Notes: a model not told the origin generated them from the sequence alone. 41,743 nucleotides of DNA from Treponema sp. (GCA_017962965.1 JAGCUI010000066.1:1-41743), one strand, 5' to 3'; counted from the stretch's first letter, positions 24,095 to 33,036 are shown. A program made the numbers and translations.

Positions 24095-25243
24095 ATGAGT
24101 GATAAAGATAATTTTTTAACTTACCTTGAATGGAGAGGAGATTTGTCATTCGACAAATCTCCTTTTAATTGTGTCGACGCCCTTATTTTCAGCCAGTTAA
24201 TCTACTTAAATTTCGACAATCTTTTGGAACAGCCGTTTTCTTCTCAAATCTCTTTGTACAGCTTAAACCGTAACTTTATTAATGCGGGAAACTATTCTGA
24301 GCGCTGTATGATGGGTGCAATGATTAACGACGGTATTCCGGGCCTCATGGACCAGTGTGCCAATTCCCAGCGTTTTGGAAAGGTTCAGGTTTGCGGTTAT
24401 GTTTCCATTCTTGACCGTTCTGCAGAGATTCAGTTTGCAGCAGCTACCTTTATTCTTCCGGATAAAAAACACACAAGAGTAATTGCATACCGCGGAACAG
24501 ACGATTCATTCTTAGGCTGGAAGGAAGACTTTAATCTTTCATACATGGATGTAATTCCGTCTCAAAAGCAGGCGCTGATTTATTATAAAAAAGCACGTAA
24601 AGCCTTAAAGGGACGCTTTATTTTAGCAGGACATTCTAAAGGCGGCTCTGATGCAATTTATTCAGCCTTGAACTGTACTCCTTCTGAACGAAATAAAATC
24701 ACTTCGATTTATAATTTTGATGGTCCTGGCTTTAAACAGGAAGTAATTGATTCAAAAACTTTTTCACTCATTAAAAATAGAATTTTTTCTTTTTATCCTC
24801 AGTTTTCAATTGTAGGAATGATTTTTAAGCACGACCGCCGTTTTGAAATTATTCATAGTAACGGAAAATCCTTTATGCAGCACGATCCTTTCTCATGGGC
24901 AGTTACCGGTAATAAATTTGTAAACGACATCGACTTTACAGACGATAGTAAATTCTTTGCAAAATCCTTTAATGAATGGGTAACACGCTTGAACTCAGAC
25001 GAAAAAAAGAAGTTTGTAGATAATCTTTTTGACCTTTGCTGGGCTTCCGGTAAAGAAAAAATTGCAGACTTTGAAAAGGAAAAAATCTCTTCTACGGCAA
25101 AAATCTTTTCTGCTTTTTCAAAATTACCGTCCGAGGACAAAAAAGCGCTCAAGGAAAATATGATGGTTTTCTTTAAAGTCTTTATGGAAAATATGCCATT
25201 ATTCAGTATATTCAATCCTAAAAATTTAAAATTGCGAAGTTAG
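24095..25243 (+). CDS. Mbeg1-like lipase / DUF2974 protein
   Basis: 382 residues with an alpha/beta-hydrolase core: the nucleophile elbow GHSKGG (about 179-184, Ser nucleophile) follows RVIAYRGTDDSFLGWKEDF, and YNFDGPGF lies downstream. This matches Mbeg1-like proteins (DUF2974), predicted serine lipases or esterases. There is no signal peptide, so it is likely cytoplasmic. Substrate is unknown. It starts ATGAGTGATAAAG with no ribosome binding site and a -10 just upstream. It precedes the FHA/phosphatase/kinase genes by 23 nt, but that cluster appears to have its own promoter. Confidence 0.82.
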   Translation: MSDKDNFLTYLEWRGDLSFDKSPFNCVDALIFSQLIYLNFDNLLEQPFSSQISLYSLNRNFINAGNYSERCMMGAMINDGIPGLMDQCANSQRFGKVQVCGYVSILDRSAEIQFAAATFILPDKKHTRVIAYRGTDDSFLGWKEDFNLSYMDVIPSQKQALIYYKKARKALKGRFILAGHSKGGSDAIYSALNCTPSERNKITSIYNFDGPGFKQEVIDSKTFSLIKNRIFSFYPQFSIVGMIFKHDRRFEIIHSNGKSFMQHDPFSWAVTGNKFVNDIDFTDDSKFFAKSFNEWVTRLNSDEKKKFVDNLFDLCWASGKEKIADFEKEKISSTAKIFSAFSKLPSEDKKALKENMMVFFKVFMENMPLFSIFNPKNLKLRS

Positions 25244-25260
25244 GATAATGGATATATACT
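25232..25260 (+). promoter_or_regulatory. Promoter of FHA-phosphatase-kinase cluster, leaderless
   Basis: TTGCGA (25232-25237), exactly 17 nt, then TATACT (25255-25260). ATGAGT starts at 25267, 6 nt after the -10, so transcription should begin at the start codon. Confidence 0.6.
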
Positions 25261-25266
25261 GTATTT

Positions 25267-25611
25267 ATGAGTAACGAAACAATACAATCAATTTCACCTG
25301 TAGGCCAGCAGCTTAGCTCTTACGGGGACACAAAACCAGCCTCTTATTTGATGTTCAATCGTAAAAAAATTGAACTTGTTGCAAAAATTACAATCGGACG
25401 AGAATCTGATAATGATGTGGTTGTAGATAATAAGCTTGCAAGCCGTCATCATGCTGTAATTCAGAAAATTAAGGATGCATATTTTGTTAAGGATGCAAAC
25501 AGCACCAACGGTACTTATATCAACGGTGTAAAAATTCCTGCAGACAAATATGTAAAATTAAATCCGGGTGATAAAATTTCTATTGGAAATATGTCACTGG
25601 TTATTTCCTAA
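25267..25611 (+). CDS. FHA domain protein
   Basis: 114 residues, almost entirely one forkhead-associated domain: IGRESDNDVVVDNKLASRHH (Gly-Arg, Ser-Arg-His), then KDANSTNGTYINGVKI (Asn-Gly). FHA domains bind phosphothreonine peptides. It is followed 8 nt later by a phosphoesterase and then a Ser/Thr kinase, so it is a likely reader of the kinase's products. That link is inferred from gene order. Confidence 0.93.
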   Translation: MSNETIQSISPVGQQLSSYGDTKPASYLMFNRKKIELVAKITIGRESDNDVVVDNKLASRHHAVIQKIKDAYFVKDANSTNGTYINGVKIPADKYVKLNPGDKISIGNMSLVIS

Positions 25612-25619
25612 AATTTGTA

Positions 25620-26636
25620 ATGGATAAACTCGAATTAAGCGCTATCGATTGCTGTAATTTTAAACAGTTACCTTCGTATGAAATTTTAAATACTCTTTTA
25701 AATCAGGCAATTACTGCTTTGGAAAATGAAAAAAGCAGTTATCGTCCTGTTGACTGTAAGGGAAATCCCGGCAGTCTATTGGTGCTTAATAAAGAAAAGC
25801 CTGCAATCATTGTTCCAGACATTCATGCAAGACCTTTCTTTGTAAAAAATATTTTAAATTTTAATATCCCTGCAAAATTCAAAGCGGCTTCTAAACCTAT
25901 TTCTGTAGAAAAAGCACTGCAGGACGGAAGGGCTTATGTGGTTTGTGTAGGTGATGCTTTCCATACAGAAAAAACCGGGCCGCGCTGGGAAAAGATTCAA
26001 AAGGAATTTAACAGCGGAGTAGTGGACGGAGATGCAATGGTACAAGAGATGACTGAATGCCTTGCGGCTTTTACAGCTCTTCTTACTTTAAAAGTTAAAT
26101 ATCCTGAATATTTTCACTTTTTAAAAGGCAATCACGAAAATATTTTGAATGTTTCTGTAAACGGTGATTTTGCTTTTTGTAAATATGCTGATGAAGGCTC
26201 AATGGTTAAGCGTTTTATTTCACAGTATTACGGAGAAGATATTCTTTATTTAATTTCATGCTACGAAAATCTTCTTCCTTTTGCAGCCTACGGAAAATAT
26301 TATGTTGTTACTCACGCAGAACCTGCAAAGGTGTTTACAAAAAAACAGCTTATAGATGCAAGAAAATATCCTGAAGTAATTTATTCTTTAATCTGGACTC
26401 GTAATGATGTAGTTACCGATTACACTGTTGTTCCAATCATGAAAAATCTTTTAGACAAAGAGGATGTAGAAAAGGCACTTCATTTTGGAGGACACAGACC
26501 GGTTATCGGAAATTACGCATTAAGACAGGACGGAAAATATATACAGATTCATAATCCTGCAAGACAAAATATTTGTGTTGTCAGCAGTAAAAGAAAATTT
26601 AATCCACAAAAAGATATATATGAGGTAAAACCATGA
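25620..26636 (+). CDS. Calcineurin-like metallophosphoesterase
   Basis: 338 residues with the five metallophosphoesterase motifs in order: PDIHAR (~66), GDAFHTE (~111), GNHEN (~170), VVTHAEP (~230) and GGHRP (~291). The metal-binding Asp, His and Asn residues are all present. The spacing resembles PPP-type Ser/Thr phosphatases or symmetrical hydrolases. Its position between an FHA protein and a Ser/Thr kinase suggests it removes phosphates placed by that kinase (inference). Its stop overlaps the kinase ATG (ATGA at 26633). Confidence 0.87.
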   Translation: MDKLELSAIDCCNFKQLPSYEILNTLLNQAITALENEKSSYRPVDCKGNPGSLLVLNKEKPAIIVPDIHARPFFVKNILNFNIPAKFKAASKPISVEKALQDGRAYVVCVGDAFHTEKTGPRWEKIQKEFNSGVVDGDAMVQEMTECLAAFTALLTLKVKYPEYFHFLKGNHENILNVSVNGDFAFCKYADEGSMVKRFISQYYGEDILYLISCYENLLPFAAYGKYYVVTHAEPAKVFTKKQLIDARKYPEVIYSLIWTRNDVVTDYTVVPIMKNLLDKEDVEKALHFGGHRPVIGNYALRQDGKYIQIHNPARQNICVVSSKRKFNPQKDIYEVKP

Positions 26637-28345
26637 CTAATGATTATCCAGCAAGCATTGGAAAGTACAAAGTTTTAGGCGTTATTGCAAAGGGCGGAAT
26701 GGGAGTTGTTTATAAGGCCCTTCATCCTTCTTTAAAAAGATATGTCGTTATTAAAAAGATGACAGGAAGAGGAAACGCAGGAAGTGCAGAACGCTTTAAA
26801 AAAGAAGCAAAGATTCTCCTTGATTTACAAAGCCCTTATATCGTTCACCTTTTTGATTATTTTACAGAAGGCGGCTACAGATACATGGTAGAAGAACTTG
26901 TTGATGGTCTTGCCCTTGATAAGCTCATTCAAAAGCAGATGGTGCTTCCGTGTCCTGTTGCCATGCTTATTATTCAGGATGCATGTTATGCCTTAAAATA
27001 CGCACATTCAAAGAGCATTGTTCACCGCGATATTAAGCCTGGAAACATCCTTATTTCAAAACGCGGGGAAATCAAGCTTGCAGACTTTGGTATTGCCGCA
27101 GACAAGGATGATGAAGAAATTACAAAGGACGGTGTAGCACTTGGAACTCCGGCTTACATGCCACCAGAGCAGTTCGAAAACAGTGCCACAGTAGATAACC
27201 GTGCAGATATTTATGCCCTTGGTATTATGCTTTACGAAATGGTAACAGGAACCAAGCCTTATCCTGGAACCTTCTCTATGGAAACTTTAAAAGTAATCCG
27301 TAAGGGTAAATACATTCATCCAAGAAAGATTGATAAATCTGTTCCGCCTGAGATTGAGCATCTTATTCACAGAATGATTCGCCCTAACAGAAAGCACAGA
27401 TTCGGCTCAATTAATGCAGTATTAAGGATTGTAAAAAGATATCTCCGTCATTACGACACACACGAGCTTAGAGTACAGCTTGCAAAATCTGTTATTGCAG
27501 GAAAAGAATATCCGTTCCCGGCTTCCATCCAGAAAGACAGGGTAAGAACAATCGTAAGAAGAAGTGTAACAGCTGTTGTAATTGCAGGAGCATTGTTCAC
27601 CTTATTCTTTAAAGCGGGTGTAATTCATAAAACAGTTTTACGTTCAAAATACACTCCTGTAAAAGTTGAAATCCAGGCACCAAAACCTCTTTCAAACAGC
27701 TTGGACCTTCCAATGCGCTGCTTCTTCTTCTACGACGATTCAAAGGATATTCCTGAGGTTGAAGGCTCTACACAGGTTTTTGCTCCAAAGGGAACCAAAC
27801 GTCTTGAAGATTATTTTTCGTTTAAGCCAAAGATTACAGTTGAACGCCAGGCTTCCAAGAGCGATACATTCGACATTCCTACAATCTATCTTAAGCACGG
27901 AAACTATCGTGTAAAGGTTGTAGCCGGTTCTTATGTATGGTGGAGAAGCTTTACTGTAGGAAAAGAAGACGTAACTTTAAAATGCAATCTTCTTTCCAAC
28001 GCAACAAGAAATCTTGATATAAAGGTAAATGTAATAGACAGAGAAAGCGGAAAAGATATTTCCAAAAACTCAGAGGTTACAATCCTTTATAAGGATAAAT
28101 GGGTTTCTATAAAAGATGTTTCTTCGGATGATTTAAAAACAGCCAAGGTATGGAAGATTAAAACAACCTGCGAAGGCTACAAGGAAGAGCTTTATTCATT
28201 GCTCATAGACTGGTATCAGGATGTGCTTTATATTTCTTCCGAGCTCGAAAAAGATCCGAACTATAAACCGTCTGAAACAAAAAAGACAGAAACCAAGAAA
28301 ACTGAAACTAAAAAAACAGATACAAAGAAAGCTAAAAAACGTTAG
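26633..28345 (+). CDS. Ser/Thr protein kinase, PknB-like, membrane anchored
   Basis: 570 residues. The kinase domain occupies ~1-275: glycine loop AKGGMGVVYKA, VVIKKM lysine, HRDIKPGNI (~130), DFG (~150), MPPEQ and YALGIMLYEMVTGTKPYPG. It is followed by a single membrane segment (~311-330) and a ~215-residue outer domain of beta-strand type. The tail carries a short repeat of TETKK (SETKKTETKKTETKKTDTKK). No PASTA repeats are seen. A GAGG site precedes ATG, and a strong terminator follows at 28376. Confidence 0.95.
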   Translation: MTNDYPASIGKYKVLGVIAKGGMGVVYKALHPSLKRYVVIKKMTGRGNAGSAERFKKEAKILLDLQSPYIVHLFDYFTEGGYRYMVEELVDGLALDKLIQKQMVLPCPVAMLIIQDACYALKYAHSKSIVHRDIKPGNILISKRGEIKLADFGIAADKDDEEITKDGVALGTPAYMPPEQFENSATVDNRADIYALGIMLYEMVTGTKPYPGTFSMETLKVIRKGKYIHPRKIDKSVPPEIEHLIHRMIRPNRKHRFGSINAVLRIVKRYLRHYDTHELRVQLAKSVIAGKEYPFPASIQKDRVRTIVRRSVTAVVIAGALFTLFFKAGVIHKTVLRSKYTPVKVEIQAPKPLSNSLDLPMRCFFFYDDSKDIPEVEGSTQVFAPKGTKRLEDYFSFKPKITVERQASKSDTFDIPTIYLKHGNYRVKVVAGSYVWWRSFTVGKEDVTLKCNLLSNATRNLDIKVNVIDRESGKDISKNSEVTILYKDKWVSIKDVSSDDLKTAKVWKIKTTCEGYKEELYSLLIDWYQDVLYISSELEKDPNYKPSETKKTETKKTETKKTDTKKAKKR

Positions 28346-28375
28346 TAGTTTATAAAAGTTTTTTTCTCAAATTGC

Positions 28376-28425
28376 TAAGACTGGAAATTAAAGAAGGCCT
28401 TTAATTTCCGGTCTTAACCTTTTTA
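28376..28425 (+). terminator. Terminator after kinase gene
   Basis: A 17-bp stem with one G-T pair (28376-28392 and 28400-28416, TAAGAC...GTCTTA) around a 7-nt loop, followed by a short T-rich tail. Confidence 0.8.
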
Positions 28426-28476
28426 TAAAATTCTGTTAAAATATAAATTCATTAAAAAATTTGTACGAGGTTTTAT

Positions 28477-29469
28477 ATGGACTTGAAAGGCAGGAATTTT
28501 CTTACATTAAAAGATTTTACTCCAGAAGAAATCACGGGACTCCTTGATCTTGCAGAAGATTTAAAGCAGAAAAAGAAAAAGGGTATTCCGGTAGATATTC
28601 ATCGCGGAAAAAACATTGCTTTAATTTTTGAAAAAACAAGTACTCGTACACGATGCGCATTCGAAGTTGCAGCGCACGATTTAGGTATAAGCACTACATA
28701 TTTAGCAGAAGGTTCTCAGATTGGTAAAAAAGAAAGCATTGCAGATACTGCTCGTGTTCTTGGAAGAATGTTCGACGGTATTGAATACAGAGGCTTTGGT
28801 CAGAAAATTGTAGAAGACCTTGCAAAGTATTCGGGCGTTGTTGTCTGGAACGGTTTAACAAATGAATTCCACCCCACACAGATGCTTGCAGACATGCTTA
28901 CAATCCGCGAACACTTTGGAAAAATCAAAGGGCTCAAGCTTGTATATTTTGGTGATGCAAGATATAACATCGGAAATTCTTTGTGTATTGTCTGCTCAAA
29001 GCTTGGTATAAACCTTGTTTTGTGCAGCCCAAAAAAATATTCTCCTTCTTCGGCACTTGTTCAGGAATGCAACGAATGGTGTAAAAAAAGCGGTGGTACA
29101 ATCACCATGACAGAAAATGTTGATGAAGCTACAAAAGACGCTGATATTATTTACACAGACGTATGGCTGAGCATGGGAGAACCGGATGAAGTTTGGGCCG
29201 AAAGAATTGCAGATTTAAAACCATATCAGGTAACAAAAGAAGTTATGGCTAAGGCTAAAAAGACTGCAATCTTTATGCACGATTTACCTTCCTTCCACGA
29301 TTTGAACACAAAAATCGGAAAGGAAATCCATGATAAATTCGGGCTTGATGCAATGGAAGTTACAGACGAGGTTTTTGAATCAAAGCAGTCTGTAGTTTTT
29401 GACGAAGCAGAAAACAGAATGCATACTATTAAGGCTGTAATCGCCGCCACATTAGGAAATAATTTTTAA
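28477..29469 (+). CDS. argF: Ornithine carbamoyltransferase-family enzyme
   Basis: 330 residues. The carbamoyl-phosphate loop EKTSTRTR and [11 protein letters not shown] are intact, and the ornithine-side [10 protein letters not shown] is present. OTC makes citrulline from ornithine and carbamoyl phosphate (arginine synthesis), or the reverse in the arginine deiminase pathway. The usual HCLP motif reads HDLP here (His268-Asp269-Leu-Pro): the conserved Cys is Asp, which might change activity or substrate. ACGAGG precedes ATG. No arcA/arcC or other arg genes are nearby, so biosynthetic versus catabolic use is open. Confidence 0.9.
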   Translation: MDLKGRNFLTLKDFTPEEITGLLDLAEDLKQKKKKGIPVDIHRGKNIALIFEKTSTRTRCAFEVAAHDLGISTTYLAEGSQIGKKESIADTARVLGRMFDGIEYRGFGQKIVEDLAKYSGVVVWNGLTNEFHPTQMLADMLTIREHFGKIKGLKLVYFGDARYNIGNSLCIVCSKLGINLVLCSPKKYSPSSALVQECNEWCKKSGGTITMTENVDEATKDADIIYTDVWLSMGEPDEVWAERIADLKPYQVTKEVMAKAKKTAIFMHDLPSFHDLNTKIGKEIHDKFGLDAMEVTDEVFESKQSVVFDEAENRMHTIKAVIAATLGNNF

Positions 29470-29470
29470 G

Positions 29471-29545
29471 TGGATTGCCGCGCTGCGCTCGCAATGACGT
29501 TGCTGTAAATAAAGCGTCATTGCGAGCCAAAGGCGAAGCAATCCA
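29471..29545. repeat. REP/MITE-like palindrome
   Basis: TGGATTGC and CGCTCGCAATGACG on the left are mirrored by CGTCATTGCGAGC and GCAATCCA on the right, making a ~75-bp imperfect hairpin that fills the gap between the OTC and ACT genes. This CGTCATTGCGAG-type repeat is widespread in unrelated bacterial genomes. It may act as a terminator or mRNA stabiliser here. Confidence 0.85.
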
Positions 29546-29565
29546 TTATCTGGAGGAATAAATTT

Positions 29566-29835
29566 ATGAACGCAATTATTACTGTAGTAGGTTCAGATAA
29601 AGTCGGAATTATCGCAAAGGTTTCTAATTTCTTAAGCGAACATAAAATCAACATCGCAGATATTACTCAGACAATTCTTTCGGGTAACTTTGTAATGATG
29701 ATGATGGTAAACCTTGATAAGTCTGATATTTCAATCGAAGATTTACGCTCTAACATGAATACACTTGCAGAAGACATGGGTGTTGAAATCAACATCATGA
29801 ACGAAAAAGTGTTTAGCAGCATGCACCGCGTATAA
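29566..29835 (+). CDS. ACT domain protein (UPF0237-like)
   Basis: 89 residues, a single ACT domain: AIITVVGSDKVGIIAKVSNFLSEHKINIADI, then ILSGNFVMMMMVNL. Stand-alone ACT proteins of this type bind small ligands such as amino acids and may regulate enzymes or transcription. TGGAGG precedes ATG. Its 3' end overlaps the convergent coaX 3' end by 23 bp. Confidence 0.9.
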   Translation: MNAIITVVGSDKVGIIAKVSNFLSEHKINIADITQTILSGNFVMMMMVNLDKSDISIEDLRSNMNTLAEDMGVEINIMNEKVFSSMHRV

Positions 29836-30616
29836 AATTATAAATACGGATCATACCGTCTAAGGTTAAGTTCTTGTCGGTATGGTCAAAAATATCTGTA
29901 ATAGGCGAAAGCATACTGTTTAATCCGCCTGTAGCAATTACCTGTACATCATCAGCCTTTGTTCCTGTTTCCTTTTCCAAATCAATTTTCATCTGTTTAA
30001 TCAAATTTTCAACAAGTCCTTTATATCCGTTTAAAATTCCAGACTGAATTGCAACAACTGTGTTTTTACCAAGACTAGTTTCTGGAATATCAAGAGGTAC
30101 GGCAGGAAGCTGTGCTGTATTTGCAAAAAGAGAATTAAATGCAGTTCTGATTCCAGGCGCAATCGCAACTCCGGCAATATTTGCATCCTTATCAATTGCA
30201 GTAAAAGAAAGTGCTGTTCCAAAGTCTGCAATAATACATGGCGATTTATATTTTTCCCATGCTTCTACGGCGTCGCACAAAAGGTCTGTACCGATTTCGT
30301 GAACGGCAGTTGGAGGTAATTTTAAGGGAAGCTTATTGTAATATTCTGGGGCAATAATAACCGGTTTTTTCTGGGTAAAGTGCTGTGTAACAATTACAAA
30401 AGGACCGATGAGAGCCGGAACTACGCAGCTTATAACTGTATCTTCGATATTTGAAAAATCAATCTGGGCATCGCGGAAGAGTGGGCGCAGGATGGAAAAA
30501 TATTCATCACCTGTTCTTTTTAAATCTGTAGAAAGTCTCCACACATTTTTAATTTCAGTTTTTTCGTAAAGAACAACCTTAATATTTGTGTTTCCAATAT
30601 CAAATCCTAAAACCAT
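29813..30616 (-). CDS. coaX: Type III pantothenate kinase
   Basis: 267 residues of the CoaX family, which phosphorylates pantothenate in the first step of CoA synthesis. Motifs are GFDIGNTNIKVVLY at the N-terminus (phosphate 1), GTDLLCDAVEA, IIADFGTALSFTAID (phosphate 2) and VIATGGLN. A GAGGTAAG site precedes ATG. It is transcribed divergently from hisS across a 66-bp gap. Confidence 0.95.
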   Translation of the reverse strand: MVLGFDIGNTNIKVVLYEKTEIKNVWRLSTDLKRTGDEYFSILRPLFRDAQIDFSNIEDTVISCVVPALIGPFVIVTQHFTQKKPVIIAPEYYNKLPLKLPPTAVHEIGTDLLCDAVEAWEKYKSPCIIADFGTALSFTAIDKDANIAGVAIAPGIRTAFNSLFANTAQLPAVPLDIPETSLGKNTVVAIQSGILNGYKGLVENLIKQMKIDLEKETGTKADDVQVIATGGLNSMLSPITDIFDHTDKNLTLDGMIRIYNFIRGACC

Positions 30617-30682
30617 TTTCTTACCTCACAAAAGTAACTTTATCACTTTTCTATTTTTTTAATTATCGTTATTATATAGTTT

Positions 30683-31987
30683 ATGAGCGATTTAATTCAA
30701 CCAAAAGTACTAAAAGGCTTTAGAGATATTCTGCCTGTAAATGAAATTCAGCGTTCCAGTCTCATCGAAAAGATTACGGAAGTTTACCGTTCATTAGGCT
30801 TTGTTCCGATTGATACTCCTGTTCTTGAATACACAGAAATTCTTTTAAGAAAAAGTAATGGTGAAACAGAAAAACAGGTTTTCAGATTTGAAGATAACGG
30901 TGGCCGCGATGTTGCAATGCGTTTTGATTTAACAGTTCCGTTTGCACGTTTTACCGCTGAACATTTTTCTGAACTTTACATGCCGTTCAAGCGCTATCAT
31001 ATTGCAAAAGTATGGCGTGGAGAAAAACCTCAGGCTGGTCGTTACCGCGAATTTGTTCAATGCGACGTTGATATGGTTGGTTCAGACAGTGCCGCAGCAG
31101 ATTTCGAAATTTTAAACGTAATGAAAAATGCTTTACACGCAATCAATGTTGATAATATTACAATTCACGTGAACCACAGAGGAATCTTTAACCGCTTTTT
31201 GTCTAAGCTTGGCGTAATGGATAAATCAGAAGATATTTTGCGCAGTGTAGATAAGCTTGCAAAGGTTGGTCAGGAAGAAGTTTTAAAAGAAATCAAAGAA
31301 TATACTCAGGATGATTCAAAGGCTGCTTTAATTTTGGAATACGTAAGCCAGAAGGGTGATTTTATTTCTATTTTGAATAAGATAGAAGAAATGGCCGGCG
31401 GGCCTGATGCAGATTCACAGAGAATGAAAGACATTTACGAAATGATGAAGGCCAGCGGAATTGATTCAACTTATGTTCTTGATCCTTCTATTACACGTGG
31501 TCTTGATTATTATACCGGTGTTGTTTACGAAACCTTCTTAAATGATTTACCTTCAATCGGCTCTGTATGTTCAGGCGGTCGTTACGATAACCTTGCAGGT
31601 CTTTATATGAAAGAAAAGATTCCGGGTGTTGGAATGTCAATCGGCCTAGACAGACTTATTGCAGGTCTTGAACAGCTTGGAGTTTCACAAAAGAAAGGCA
31701 GCTATGTTGATGTAGAAATCTTCTGCCAGAATACTGAACACCAGGTTTATTCACAAAAAATTGCATCCCTTCTTCGCGCAAAAAATATCAACGTAGAAGT
31801 GTTCCCGGAAGCAAAAAAGATGAACCAGCAGTATAATGTTACAGAAGCAAAATCTATTCCATGGGGCATTCTTGTAAACGACGAGGATGTTTCTAAAAAT
31901 ACATTTACCCTTAAAAACTTAAGCACAAGAGAAATGTTTAATGGAACAGACTGCGAAAAAGCAGTAAAGATTATTAAAGGCGAGTAA
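30683..31987 (+). CDS. hisS: Histidyl-tRNA synthetase
   Basis: 434 residues, class II synthetase. Visible motifs are the N-terminal KGFRDILP, the MRFDLTVPFAR and YRYRE-like GRYREFVQCDVD segments, the histidine loop GLDYYTGVVYE, and GGRYD with motif 3 GVGMSIGLDRL. An anticodon-binding domain follows (~335-434). There is no Shine-Dalgarno; a TATTAT lies 7 nt before ATGAGC, so the mRNA is probably leaderless. The stop overlaps the next ATG by one base. Confidence 0.97.
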   Translation: MSDLIQPKVLKGFRDILPVNEIQRSSLIEKITEVYRSLGFVPIDTPVLEYTEILLRKSNGETEKQVFRFEDNGGRDVAMRFDLTVPFARFTAEHFSELYMPFKRYHIAKVWRGEKPQAGRYREFVQCDVDMVGSDSAAADFEILNVMKNALHAINVDNITIHVNHRGIFNRFLSKLGVMDKSEDILRSVDKLAKVGQEEVLKEIKEYTQDDSKAALILEYVSQKGDFISILNKIEEMAGGPDADSQRMKDIYEMMKASGIDSTYVLDPSITRGLDYYTGVVYETFLNDLPSIGSVCSGGRYDNLAGLYMKEKIPGVGMSIGLDRLIAGLEQLGVSQKKGSYVDVEIFCQNTEHQVYSQKIASLLRAKNINVEVFPEAKKMNQQYNVTEAKSIPWGILVNDEDVSKNTFTLKNLSTREMFNGTDCEKAVKIIKGE

Positions 31988-32922
31988 TGAAAAAAATATT
32001 CCCAGGTATTCTTTTAGTTTTATTTTCTCTTTTTGTAAATCTTAGTGCACAAGAGACAGTAATGACACCTGAAGGAATTTTATATCCCGGGGATTATACC
32101 GGAGTAGAATGGCTCATCGATATTCCGGACCAGGAATCTTTGGTAAAAAGCTGGTGGGAAGATTCAAAATCAACTTCACAAAATTATGCTTTGGACGATT
32201 CTGAATTGGAAGATGAAGAAAGTATTTTAGATGATGAAGAAAGTGCTGCCATTGCGGAAGAGACTCAAACTCCAAAAGCAGCAGAAAACTCAACCGAAGC
32301 GCCTGCATCAGAGCCTCAAAAAGATGAACTTAAAGAATTTTTAAGCCACCAGGGAATCACTTTGGATTCCTTTACAGATTATTATCTTTATTATTCATCA
32401 TATAAAAATGCAGCTTGGGAAAATTATTACAAAGAGCTTTTAGACCTTGAATACGGAGAAATCTTTAATCAGGGAGCTAAAATCACACAAGAAGAGGCCC
32501 CAGAGGTAGAAAAACAAGCAGATCCATTAAACAAGGATAATTCACTTTTGGATACTGCAAAAGCTGTTACGGCTTCTTATATCACAGGCTCTAATGTTTA
32601 TAAAAAGTTTCTAAGCCCTGAAATAAAGCCTACTGCAAAAAAATCACTTTTCGAAGACGGAGACAAAATAAAAGCTTTTTCTTCTTATACAAATATTCAG
32701 AGTGTAACACTAAACGATTCAATCTATCTTAATGATAAGGATGAAAGCACAAAGTTATACGGTGTTGTTGCAGTTGTTCATTATGAAAATCAAGACGGGC
32801 AGGACGAAACTGAAATTTCAATCTTCTGGTTTAAGAAAACAGACAAGGGCTACCGTCTTATAAAAGTATTAAACGGCATGAAGGAATTCCTTTTCTTTGC
32901 TATGCAGGCCTCTCAATCTTGA
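31987..32922 (+). CDS. Secreted hypothetical protein
   Basis: 311 residues with a classical signal peptide (hydrophobic ILLVLFSLFVNLSA, probable cleavage before QE at ~21). An acidic low-complexity stretch follows (~70-115, Glu/Asp/Ala/Pro), then a C-terminal domain with beta-strands (KLYGVVAVVHYENQ, EISIFWFKKTDKGYRLIKVL). I do not recognise a family. It is translationally coupled to hisS. Its stop codon TGA lies within the -35 TTGACA of the rimP promoter. Confidence 0.75.
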   Translation: MKKIFPGILLVLFSLFVNLSAQETVMTPEGILYPGDYTGVEWLIDIPDQESLVKSWWEDSKSTSQNYALDDSELEDEESILDDEESAAIAEETQTPKAAENSTEAPASEPQKDELKEFLSHQGITLDSFTDYYLYYSSYKNAAWENYYKELLDLEYGEIFNQGAKITQEEAPEVEKQADPLNKDNSLLDTAKAVTASYITGSNVYKKFLSPEIKPTAKKSLFEDGDKIKAFSSYTNIQSVTLNDSIYLNDKDESTKLYGVVAVVHYENQDGQDETEISIFWFKKTDKGYRLIKVLNGMKEFLFFAMQASQS

Positions 32923-32947
32923 CATTTTTTTTAATTACTTCTATATT
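32919..32947 (+). promoter_or_regulatory. Promoter of rimP-nusA-infB-rbfA operon
   Basis: Perfect TTGACA (32919-32924), a 17-nt spacer, then TATATT (32942-32947). The predicted start at about 32954 gives a leader of ~80 nt before rimP. Confidence 0.8.
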
Positions 32948-32978
32948 ATTAATGTACATTTTATATTAATTATTAAAT

Positions 32979-33007
32979 GGACTCGAGCTTCTCGGGTCTT
33001 TTTTTTT
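32979..33007 (+). terminator. Leader terminator/attenuator before rimP
   Basis: An 8-bp stem (GACTCGAG/CTCGGGTC, one T-G pair) with loop CTT (32980-32998) is followed by nine T's. It lies between the promoter and rimP, so it must be read through for operon expression. Leader terminators before rimP are known in other bacteria; the signal that controls this one is unknown. Confidence 0.8.
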
Positions 33008-33036
33008 GGTAATTATTTATTTTTTAAGAGGTATAA

